NCBI RefSeq assembly: GCF_002895485.1
Contig: NZ_AZRK01000014.1
Span: forward strand, 10,149 to 49,386
DNA length: 39,238 nt
Direction: 5' to 3'
Origin: Petrotoga sp. 9PWA.NaAc.5.4
Lineage (GTDB): Bacteria > Thermotogota > Thermotogae > Petrotogales > Petrotogaceae
A program made the translations under genes and the position numbers. Of this stretch, positions 11,022 through 18,860 are shown one piece after another. The stretch's first letter is position 1, and every line of letters begins with the position of its first letter. A model generated the notes under the pieces. It made no database searches, had not been told where the DNA came from, and saw only the letters and a list, made by a program, of their open reading frames with translations.

Positions 11022-12191
11022 ATGCAATTATGCTCTACCTTTGATAAATGCGGCGGTTGTAGCAAACTAAACATACCTTACAACGATCAACTAAAAATAA
11101 AAGAAAAATATATTTTTGAATTATTCAATCAATTTCAAATTGCACCTAAAAATTATTATCCAATAATCCCTTCTCCAATTGTATATGGATATAGAAACAA
11201 GATGGAATATTCTTTTGGCAACGAATACAAAGATGGTCCCATTGTCTTAGGTTTAAGAGGTAAAAAGAAAAAGTTTGATGTGTATCCCGCTATAGATTGC
11301 AAATTAGCTGATGAAGATTTTAATAAGATAGTCTATGAGACTAACGAATACTTTAGAAAAAAACAAGTCCCTTATAGAAATTATAAAAACCACAGTGGTT
11401 TCTTAAGAAATTTAAGCGTTAGAAAAGGCTTTAATACAAAAGAGATACTTCTAAATTTAGTAACTTCAACTGATGAACAGTATAATAAAGAAGTAGAAGA
11501 ATGGAAAGAAAACATATTAAAACTGAAGTTAGAAGGAAAGATAGTCTCAATAATTCAAAGCAAAACAGAATCAAAAGCAAACGTCGTTAAAGCAGATGAA
11601 ATGAAGATTTTATATGGTAAAGACTATTTTTATGAAAAAATATTTGACCTTACCTTCAAAGTTGGACCTTTCTCTTTTTTTCAAACAAACACAAAAGGAG
11701 CAGAAGTTTTATACAAAACTGCTTTATCTTATGCCTATGAATCAGATATAGCTTATGATCTTTATTGTGGAACCGGAACTATCTCCATACTATTAGCACA
11801 AAAGACAAAAAAAGTATATGCAATAGAAATAGTGAAAGAGGCAGTAGAGGCAGCCAAAGAAAACGCCAAATTAAATAAGGTTAACAACGTAGAATTTATA
11901 AATAAAGATGTGAAAGACTTTGTAAAAAGCCAAGAGTATGAAAAACCTGATTACATAGTGGTTGATCCCCCTCGAGCCGGCCTTCATCCTAACCTTATCA
12001 AATTCATAAAAGATCAAAAATTCGATAAAATCATATATATTTCATGCAATCCAAAAACATTGGCTTCTAACTTAAAAGAATTATCCGAAATCTATGAAGT
12101 ATCAGCTTTTCATTTAGTAGATATGTTTCCACATACCGATCATGTTGAAAGTGTAGTTTTAATGACAAGGAATTCGTTCTCAGCTTTTTAA
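11022..12191 (+). CDS. 23S rRNA m5U methyltransferase (RlmD/RlmCD/RumA family)
   Basis: SAM-dependent enzyme forming 5-methyluridine in 23S rRNA. The 4Fe-4S cysteines C4, C10, C13 (CGGC) and C93 are present. The SAM motif is DLYCGTGTISILLA (246-259), with DPPRAGLHP following. The catalytic nucleophile is C342 (YISCNPKTLA) and the base is E376 (HTDHVESVVLM). The protein lacks the N-terminal TRAM RNA-binding domain: it begins directly at the iron-sulfur motif, so at 389 residues it is shorter than RlmD. Site specificity (U1939 or U747) cannot be read from the sequence. The Shine-Dalgarno AAGGAG lies at the end of a truncated repeat. Confidence 0.93.
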   Translation: MQLCSTFDKCGGCSKLNIPYNDQLKIKEKYIFELFNQFQIAPKNYYPIIPSPIVYGYRNKMEYSFGNEYKDGPIVLGLRGKKKKFDVYPAIDCKLADEDFNKIVYETNEYFRKKQVPYRNYKNHSGFLRNLSVRKGFNTKEILLNLVTSTDEQYNKEVEEWKENILKLKLEGKIVSIIQSKTESKANVVKADEMKILYGKDYFYEKIFDLTFKVGPFSFFQTNTKGAEVLYKTALSYAYESDIAYDLYCGTGTISILLAQKTKKVYAIEIVKEAVEAAKENAKLNKVNNVEFINKDVKDFVKSQEYEKPDYIVVDPPRAGLHPNLIKFIKDQKFDKIIYISCNPKTLASNLKELSEIYEVSAFHLVDMFPHTDHVESVVLMTRNSFSAF

Positions 12192-12240
12192 ATGTTTTAA
12201 ATAGCAAAACTTTTCCTCTTACTTCACTTAAAAATTCTAT

Positions 12241-12267
12241 TAAAGTTTCCCAAAATAACTCCGATAA
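12241..12267 (+). promoter_or_regulatory. Sigma-28 (FliA) flagellar promoter
   Basis: TAAAGTTT (12241-12248), an 11-base spacer, then TCCGATAA (12260-12267). This is almost exactly the sigma-28 consensus TAAAGTTT-N11-GCCGATAA. It lies about 80 bases before the first flagellin start. Confidence 0.9.
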
Positions 12268-12300
12268 TATTATGAAAATCTCTGGCCAGAGAAAAAATTT

Positions 12301-12340
12301 GCCCAAGGAAGGGCAAAAAAACAACACACACGGAGGTGTA
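12301..12340 (+). promoter_or_regulatory. Flagellin 1 leader: GGA-loop hairpin plus GGA Shine-Dalgarno (possible CsrA sites)
   Basis: GCCC-AAGGAA-GGGC (12301-12314) is a hairpin with GGA in its loop. A second GGA lies in the Shine-Dalgarno GGAGGTG (12332-12338), 25 bases on. This two-site layout is how CsrA represses flagellin (hag) translation in Bacillus subtilis. CsrA binding here is inference. Confidence 0.55.
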
Positions 12341-12346
12341 TGAATT

Positions 12347-14020
12347 ATGAGGATAAACCATAACATCAGTGCTTTAAATGCATGGAGATCTTTGGACCAA
12401 GTAAACACATCTATGGGTAAAACACTTGAAAAACTATCTTCAGGATTAAGGATCAACAGAGCAGGAGACGACGCAGCAGGGCTTGCCATCTCTGAAAAAA
12501 TGAGAGGGCAAATTAAAGGTCTTGACATGGCAGTTAAGAACGCACAAGACGCAATATCCTTAATACAAACTGCAGAAGGAGCGTTAACAGAAACACACTC
12601 CATACTTCAAAGAATGAGAGAATTAGCAGTACAAGCAGCATCAGATACAAACACAAACGTAGATAGAAACCAAATCCAAGCAGAAATTGATCAACTAAGA
12701 GAAGAAATAGACAGAATAGCAAGAACCACAGAATTCAACACCATGAAACTACTTGACGGAAAGATAGAAAGCTTCAGACCAGAAGCAGACATTAAAGTAG
12801 TTACAGGTGGAAACTTTGATTTACAAGCATCATTAAAAGGAGCAACTGCAGCCGGTTCTATAACAGTTGGTTCGGGAGTAACTCTTGCAAATATTGAAGA
12901 AATTGCAATTGAAGACGATGAAGAACAAACAATCACCTTGAATCTAAATGGAGTAGAATTAGGAAGTATCAGTGTGAAGCTCATAAGTGCAGGTGACACT
13001 GGTGCTGGAACTATAGTTTTTAGAATGGGAACAGAAAATGTTGAAGAATATGAGATTGTGAATATAGGTGAAGGTTCTTCCAACGCAATAAGATCAGTAA
13101 CTATAGGTGATTTGAAATTTGATTTTGAACTTTCTGATTCAAGCACTGCAGCGGGAGTACAACTTCAAATCAATTCTATTAATGTTTCTCTTGCTAAAGA
13201 TAAAATAGTTGAATACAACTTTGATTACGATTTCCAAGATGCAAAAGAAGGTTCTTTTGTTGTAGAAGTGGGTCAATTTGAAGGAGAAGGAACAAGTCCC
13301 TTAGATGTAAGAATTAATTACTTTGATGAAACTGGTCTTGCTGAAACAGTAGTTGTAGATTTTTCACAAGGAAATGCAGTCATTGGTGTTTCAACAATCG
13401 TTGCTCCAGGTGCTTCTGTGGCAAGTGGGTCATTGTCTGTAGATAATGGTTTTCTTATTAATCTAGAAGCACAAGTCTCAGGCCGCGGAAGTGCAACTGA
13501 AGGTCTTGTTTTCAGTTGGGATACTTCTGTCTATGATATCAGTTCCTTCAATGGTGCCTTGCCACTGGAAGAAGTGATTGACAGCGGTGTAGTCAGAGCG
13601 GAAGAGAAGTGGTTGGAAGATACCTCGCTTGTCTTCCAAATTGGTGCTAACGAAGGACATAACATGGTTGCAGGTCTTGACGATATGAGAGCAGCTGCCT
13701 TGGGACTTACTAATGACTCACTTAAAGTTACAAATCAAAACAGTGCGGAAAGAACTATCATGGTTATAGATGCTGCAATACATAAAGTAAGTAGTGCTCG
13801 AGCAAAGATAGGAGCTGTTCAAAACAGATTAGAACATACTATATCCAACCTTGGAGTTGCATCAGAGAACCTAACAGCGGCCGAAAGCAGAATCAGAGAC
13901 GCAGACATGGCAAAAGAAATAATGGCGTTCACAAAGCAACAGATATTAATGCAATCAGCGAATGCTATGTTGGCACAAGCGAACACAATACCTCAAAACG
14001 TATTGCAGTTGTTAAGATAA
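12347..14020 (+). CDS. Flagellin 1
   Basis: Structural subunit of the flagellar filament, exported by the flagellar type III system. Conserved D0/D1 domains lie at both ends: N-terminal 1-150 ([40 protein letters not shown]) and C-terminal about 450-557 (ending [13 protein letters not shown]). The 300-residue centre is a variable surface-exposed insertion, making the 557-residue protein much larger than the roughly 300-residue minimal flagellins. There is no cysteine in the protein. Expression is from a sigma-28 promoter. It is followed after 80 bases by a near-copy, with no terminator between them. Confidence 0.97.
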   Translation: MRINHNISALNAWRSLDQVNTSMGKTLEKLSSGLRINRAGDDAAGLAISEKMRGQIKGLDMAVKNAQDAISLIQTAEGALTETHSILQRMRELAVQAASDTNTNVDRNQIQAEIDQLREEIDRIARTTEFNTMKLLDGKIESFRPEADIKVVTGGNFDLQASLKGATAAGSITVGSGVTLANIEEIAIEDDEEQTITLNLNGVELGSISVKLISAGDTGAGTIVFRMGTENVEEYEIVNIGEGSSNAIRSVTIGDLKFDFELSDSSTAAGVQLQINSINVSLAKDKIVEYNFDYDFQDAKEGSFVVEVGQFEGEGTSPLDVRINYFDETGLAETVVVDFSQGNAVIGVSTIVAPGASVASGSLSVDNGFLINLEAQVSGRGSATEGLVFSWDTSVYDISSFNGALPLEEVIDSGVVRAEEKWLEDTSLVFQIGANEGHNMVAGLDDMRAAALGLTNDSLKVTNQNSAERTIMVIDAAIHKVSSARAKIGAVQNRLEHTISNLGVASENLTAAESRIRDADMAKEIMAFTKQQILMQSANAMLAQANTIPQNVLQLLR

Positions 14021-14054
14021 AATAAAATTAGTTAAGAATTAGATTCTCCATATA

Positions 14055-14092
14055 GCCCAAGGAAGGGCAAAAAAACAACACACACGGAGGTG
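14055..14092 (+). promoter_or_regulatory. Flagellin 2 leader: duplicated hairpin and Shine-Dalgarno
   Basis: The 37-base leader block of flagellin 1 is repeated base for base: hairpin GCCCAAGGAAGGGC (14055-14068), A-rich linker and GGAGGTG (14086-14092). The sigma-28 promoter is not duplicated, so this gene probably depends on read-through from flagellin 1. Confidence 0.6.
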
Positions 14093-14100
14093 TATAAATT

Positions 14101-15666
14101 ATGAGGATAAACCATAACATCAGTGCTTTAAATGCATGGAGATCTTTGGACCAAGTAAACACATCTATGGGTAAAACACTTGAAAAACTATCTTCAGGAT
14201 TAAGGATCAACAGAGCAGGAGACGACGCAGCAGGACTTGCCATCTCTGAAAAAATGAGAGGGCAAATTAAAGGTCTTGACATGGCAGTTAAGAACGCACA
14301 AGACGCAATATCCTTAATACAAACTGCAGAAGGAGCGTTAACAGAAACACACTCGATACTTCAAAGAATGAGAGAATTAGCAGTACAAGCAGCATCAGAT
14401 ACAAATACAAACGTAGATAGAAACCAAATCCAAGCGGAACTTGATCAACTAAGAGAAGAAATAGACAGAATAGCAAGAACCACAGAATTCAACACGATGA
14501 AACTACTTGACGGAAAGATAGAAAGCTTCAGACCAGAAGCAGACATTAAAGTAGTTACTGGCGGAAATTTTGATTTACAAGCTTCAACAGATTTACAAGG
14601 ATTAGAACTTGCAAATATAGGTGGTTTAACGATAAATAATGGACAAAGTACGACCGTAAACGTTATGAATTTAGGAAATATCAGTGTGAAGCTCATAAGT
14701 GGAGCTACCGGTGGTGCTGGAACTATAGCTTTTAGAATGGGAACAGCAACTGTTGGACAATTCACTGTTAACGGAATAACTTCTGGCTCTACAGGGGTAG
14801 CTAAATCAGTAACTATAGGTGATTTGAAATTTGATTTTGAACTTTCTGATTCAAGCACTGCAGCGGGAGTACAACTTCAAATCAATTCTATTAATGTTTC
14901 TCTTGCAGCTTCAAAAACCGTCAGCGATGTTCAAGAAGGTTCTTATGTAGTAGAAGTAGGACAATTTAAAGATGAGGGAACTAGTCCATTAGATGTAAGA
15001 GTAAATTATTTTAACGAAGAAGGTTTGGAAGCATCACCGGTAGTAGATTTCTCTAGTGGAAAAGCTTTTGTCGTTGGTACTATCAGTGGAACAATAGCAA
15101 CGACATCAAGTGGCTTTAGCGTTACAATTGATCAAAATGCTTCAAAAGCTTTAGCTTTCACCTGGGATACTTCTGTCTATGATATCAGCTCCTTCAAAGG
15201 TGCCTTGCCACTGGAAGAAGTGATTGATAGCGGTGTAGTTAGGGCTGAAGAAAGATGGTATGAAGATACCTCGCTCATCTTCCAGATAGGTGCTAACGAA
15301 GGACATAACATGGTTGCAGGATTAGACGATATGAGGGCAGCTGCTTTAGGACTTACTAATGACTCACTTAAAGTTACAAATCAAAACAGTGCGGAAAGAA
15401 CTATCATGGTTATAGATGCTGCAATACATAAAGTAAGTAGTGCTCGAGCAAAGATAGGAGCTGTTCAAAACAGATTAGAACATACTATATCCAACCTTGG
15501 AGTTGCATCAGAGAACCTAACAGCAGCCGAAAGCAGAATCAGAGACGCAGACATGGCAAAAGAAATAATGGCATTCACAAAACAACAGATACTAATGCAA
15601 TCAGCGAATGCTATGTTGGCACAAGCAAACACAATACCTCAAAACGTATTGCAGTTGTTAAGATAA
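14101..15666 (+). CDS. Flagellin 2
   Basis: Second filament subunit, 521 residues. The first 160 and last 130 residues are almost identical to flagellin 1, even at the DNA level. The central region diverges and is 36 residues shorter, but contains a block ([20 protein letters not shown] onward, about 239-272) that is again nearly identical in DNA. This mosaic suggests duplication followed by diversification of surface loops and gene conversion of the ends. The gene is preceded by its own copy of the leader hairpin and ended by a strong terminator. Confidence 0.97.
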   Translation: MRINHNISALNAWRSLDQVNTSMGKTLEKLSSGLRINRAGDDAAGLAISEKMRGQIKGLDMAVKNAQDAISLIQTAEGALTETHSILQRMRELAVQAASDTNTNVDRNQIQAELDQLREEIDRIARTTEFNTMKLLDGKIESFRPEADIKVVTGGNFDLQASTDLQGLELANIGGLTINNGQSTTVNVMNLGNISVKLISGATGGAGTIAFRMGTATVGQFTVNGITSGSTGVAKSVTIGDLKFDFELSDSSTAAGVQLQINSINVSLAASKTVSDVQEGSYVVEVGQFKDEGTSPLDVRVNYFNEEGLEASPVVDFSSGKAFVVGTISGTIATTSSGFSVTIDQNASKALAFTWDTSVYDISSFKGALPLEEVIDSGVVRAEERWYEDTSLIFQIGANEGHNMVAGLDDMRAAALGLTNDSLKVTNQNSAERTIMVIDAAIHKVSSARAKIGAVQNRLEHTISNLGVASENLTAAESRIRDADMAKEIMAFTKQQILMQSANAMLAQANTIPQNVLQLLR

Positions 15667-15681
15667 TAAATCTAATAGAAA

Positions 15682-15708
15682 AGAGGGCCCAAAAGGCCCT
15701 CTTTTTTT
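15682..15708 (+). terminator. Rho-independent terminator of the flagellin unit
   Basis: AGAGGGCC-CAAAA-GGCCCTCT (15682-15702) followed by seven T residues. It begins 15 bases after the flagellin 2 stop. Confidence 0.95.
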
Positions 15709-15769
15709 AGGATTTTTATGCATATTTCTAGTATAATTAATAAAGAATATTTTATCTTCAATTTTATTA

Positions 15770-16106
15770 GTGACTTTAAAAATGAGAACTTTTGAAAAAT
15801 AATCTTTTGAATTTATAACGGGTCCAGGGCGGAGCCCTCTCCCTCTCTCGGTATCAGTACCGAAGAGCTAAAGAAATAAACAATTTGTCAAAATTAGATA
15901 AAGATTTTAAAATGAGAACCTTTTAAAAATAATCTTTTGATTTTAAAAGCGGGTTCAGGGTGGAGCCTCTCCCCCTCTCTCGGTATAAGTACCGAAGAGC
16001 TAAAGAAATAAACAATTTGTCAAAATTAGATAAAGACTTTAAAAAGAGAATTTTTTAAAAGTAAGATTTTGATTTTATAACGGGTCCAGGGCGGAGCCCT
16101 CTCCCA
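15770..16106 (+). repeat. Array of three intergenic repeat units
   Basis: Heads start at 15820, 15951 and 16082, exactly 131 bp apart. The second unit has AGGGTGGAGCCTCT, in which wobble pairs keep most of the stem. Its second hairpin is CGGTATAAGTACCG; the first unit has CGGTATCAGTACCG. The third unit is cut after its first hairpin and runs into GTGAGTA (16107-16113) and the Shine-Dalgarno AGGAGG (16131-16136) of the next gene. Confidence 0.9.
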
Positions 16107-16145
16107 GTGAGTAACTATTAAGCCTTTTAGAGGAGGAAATTAAAA

Positions 16146-18770
16146 ATGGTTTCAAACAATGAAGGCCTTCTTTCTGTAGCAATGATAGTAAAAGATGAAG
16201 AAGCTAATATAAGACGAGCTTTAGAATCAATCATTGACGTAGTAGACGAAATAATTGTTGTAGATACAGGTTCAACTGATAGAACTCCTGAGATAGTAAA
16301 AGAATACACAGACAAACTATACTTTCATGAATGGCAAAATGATTTTTCTGAAGCAAGAAACTATTCCCTACAATTTCCAACTTGTGAATGGGTATTAAGA
16401 TTAGATGCTGATGAAGAAGCATCAGAATCTTTTAGAAAAAATATACGTGACTTTTTAAAAAGCCTTGATAAATCGGTAAATACAGTATACCTTCCAATTA
16501 TTAGTTATCTTGATCCTGATCTAAAACACACTGAAGTCGCATCTATACCTGTAATTTTTAGAAGAGGTACCGTTTATTTTAAAAACATTGTTCACAACCA
16601 ATCTATCTACAAACCAAAAGTAGTACATGCTAATTTCCCTATTTTGCACTATGGATACATTTGGACAAGATCGTTAAGAAAGAAAAAATATGAAAGAACT
16701 GGAAATCTTATTAGAGAACATTTACAAACAGCAAAAGACCCTTTAGAAAGAATATATTACTTAGTTCAGTTGTATAAAACAGAATCTATCGGAGGATATA
16801 CCTATAAAAAGAATCAAGTAGCTTGGGAAACCTTAGAAGAAATAAAAAAAGTAGGGCAGATTCCTGCGATAGGTCTTGAGTTTTTGTATCTATTTGGTTT
16901 AGATTGTGTGCTTGGTGGTCTCAATGAAATGGCAAAAGAATTATTTGAAAAATGTATTCAAGCTGCCCCTCAATATCCAGACCCATATTTTGGCATGATT
17001 GTTCTGTTAGAAAGAGAAAAAAATTGGGATGAACTACTAACCTGGGGTAAAAAGTTTTTTGATGTGCTTGAAGATGCTATGAAAAATGTAGAAAAGTTTG
17101 ATTGGACAATTATGTCTTTCAAACAAATCCCTCTTGCAAATATGTTAATGGCAAGAGCCGCTTTAAATGAAAAGGATTTGAGCGAATTCAATAAATATCT
17201 TACTGGAGCATTTTCAGAAGAAAGTCCTTCTTTTGATAAGAAGAATATATACATATTATTGCATGAAGTAAATCAGAACATAAAAACAAAAGAAGAGTTT
17301 GAAGAGATATTACCGAGCATAAAAGTTATGGTTGAAAGCCTACATAAACAAGGGACTGTTATTTATTACGATTTATTGATTGAAAAGATAGCTGAATTGC
17401 AAGTTGAAACAGAAGAAGACATTTTAGAAAAATTGACTTATAGGAATCCAATATCTAAATATGTAATAAACAAATTGAAAACAAAAGAAGATCAACTTTT
17501 AGATTTTTTAACAAAAGAAAATTATACAGAGTTTGTTGAAAAAAGTGGAATACCAGGACTTTTACTATTTTATTCAATACTTAAAAACACGAAAGATATC
17601 GTCGGCATTTTAAAGATATTATCTTCTTTAAGAAAAGTGGAAAACGAAAAAGTTCAAGGAGTTTTATACGCCTTATTAGGTGATTGCTACCTAAAGATAA
17701 AACGATTTAAAGAAGCTCTTGAGATGTATAAAAAGTCTTTAGAGGCTGTTCCTGAATTATCGATGTTCATTAAACCTATAGTAGAAGATTTAAATACCAA
17801 GTTAGATCCATTGATGGATGGTGTATATGAAGAGATGTATGCACATTTTTCTTCTGGTAAAGAGTTTATATTCAACATTATGGAATATATAGGTCAAGAA
17901 AATGTACAAAAGTTGTATCTCATTTCTGATACACCATTTGCCTTGTACACATCAGGCGTTTCATATATTCAAAAAGATTCAGATAAGGCGAAAGAACTGT
18001 TAAGTAAAATAGAAAATACACAAGAATTCCCTTTTTATTACTACAGATTAGCAAAAATCTATGAAAAGGAAGATATGAAAAAAGCTTTTGAACTTCACAA
18101 AAAAGCTGTAGAAGAAAATAATAAATTAGCAGATTTTGCTCTTGGGAGATACACATATTCTGGCCTTTATCCAAACGCTCGATATAATTTCATGAAAAAC
18201 GATGATAAAATAATTTGGGTTGGAAATATATCAGAAAAATTCTCTACGCTTGGAATTATACATCCAATAAGAAGCTGGAAAAAAGGTAATAATTTTATGT
18301 ATGCAATTCCTTATCCTGCTGATGAGGCATTAAAAATCTACGAAGAAAGAGAAAAAGAAACGTATAAGACAAAACCTTTCGAAGTTAAAAAAGAATACAT
18401 TTTAAAAGGTTTAATTGACTCAGAATTCAATGAGTTAAAGGTAGTTGGGTTTGAAGAAGAAAAATACAAAAGTATATTTGATGATTTAGAAATAACAGTA
18501 AACCAAGATTCAAAAAATCTTTTAATTATAGGCGAGTTTGAAAAAAATTACGACATGTCAAGCCTTTTAAAAAATGCAGAAAAAGTCCTGGCTTTTGTAT
18601 ATGTTCCTGATTTAAACGATAGAGAAAATATAATATGGTTTGGACCTAATTTTAGAGTTCTTAGAACTACAAAACAACTCGAAGAACTATTCAAAAAAGA
18701 AGGATTTAAAATAACAAAACTAGAAGCATTAAACGATAATTTAAGAAGTATTTTAGCTCAAAAATCATAG
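16146..18770 (+). CDS. GT2 glycosyltransferase fused to TPR repeats
   Basis: A large (874-residue) cytoplasmic protein. Residues 8-230 form a GT-A family 2 glycosyltransferase related to the SunS/TPR-glycosyltransferases: MIVKDEEANIRRALES, VVDTGSTDRTPE (38-49) and the metal-binding DAD at 87-89 (RLDADEE). The rest contains TPR-like helices (about 245-330 and 520-690) and an unrecognised C-terminal domain. Such proteins glycosylate proteins or build surface glycans using a nucleotide sugar. Its position directly after the flagellins suggests flagellin glycosylation, but that is inference from proximity. The start ATG follows AGGAGG by nine bases. Confidence 0.85.
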   Translation: MVSNNEGLLSVAMIVKDEEANIRRALESIIDVVDEIIVVDTGSTDRTPEIVKEYTDKLYFHEWQNDFSEARNYSLQFPTCEWVLRLDADEEASESFRKNIRDFLKSLDKSVNTVYLPIISYLDPDLKHTEVASIPVIFRRGTVYFKNIVHNQSIYKPKVVHANFPILHYGYIWTRSLRKKKYERTGNLIREHLQTAKDPLERIYYLVQLYKTESIGGYTYKKNQVAWETLEEIKKVGQIPAIGLEFLYLFGLDCVLGGLNEMAKELFEKCIQAAPQYPDPYFGMIVLLEREKNWDELLTWGKKFFDVLEDAMKNVEKFDWTIMSFKQIPLANMLMARAALNEKDLSEFNKYLTGAFSEESPSFDKKNIYILLHEVNQNIKTKEEFEEILPSIKVMVESLHKQGTVIYYDLLIEKIAELQVETEEDILEKLTYRNPISKYVINKLKTKEDQLLDFLTKENYTEFVEKSGIPGLLLFYSILKNTKDIVGILKILSSLRKVENEKVQGVLYALLGDCYLKIKRFKEALEMYKKSLEAVPELSMFIKPIVEDLNTKLDPLMDGVYEEMYAHFSSGKEFIFNIMEYIGQENVQKLYLISDTPFALYTSGVSYIQKDSDKAKELLSKIENTQEFPFYYYRLAKIYEKEDMKKAFELHKKAVEENNKLADFALGRYTYSGLYPNARYNFMKNDDKIIWVGNISEKFSTLGIIHPIRSWKKGNNFMYAIPYPADEALKIYEEREKETYKTKPFEVKKEYILKGLIDSEFNELKVVGFEEEKYKSIFDDLEITVNQDSKNLLIIGEFEKNYDMSSLLKNAEKVLAFVYVPDLNDRENIIWFGPNFRVLRTTKQLEELFKKEGFKITKLEALNDNLRSILAQKS

Positions 18771-18800
18771 GGACGTAGAAAAATTTTACGTCCCTATTTT
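18768..18800. terminator. Terminator between convergent genes
   Basis: TAGGGACGTA (18768-18777) pairs with TACGTCCCTA (18787-18796), followed by TTTT. The stem begins at the stop codon of the upstream gene. It lies between converging genes; the T run is best for plus-strand transcripts. Confidence 0.88.
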
Positions 18801-18860
18801 GGTTATTATTATATATAAACTTTAATAATACTTATTTTTAGGTTTATAAGTTAACTATTT

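Noticed and set aside
14021-14054. Second sigma-28 promoter before flagellin 2
   Set aside because: No TAAA-N15-CCGATAA arrangement could be fitted; the duplicated block begins only at the leader hairpin.
12067-14282. Long minus-strand ORFs opposite the flagellins
   Set aside because: They are antisense shadows of the flagellin genes; their similarity to each other mirrors the flagellin duplication, and they lack Shine-Dalgarno sites.
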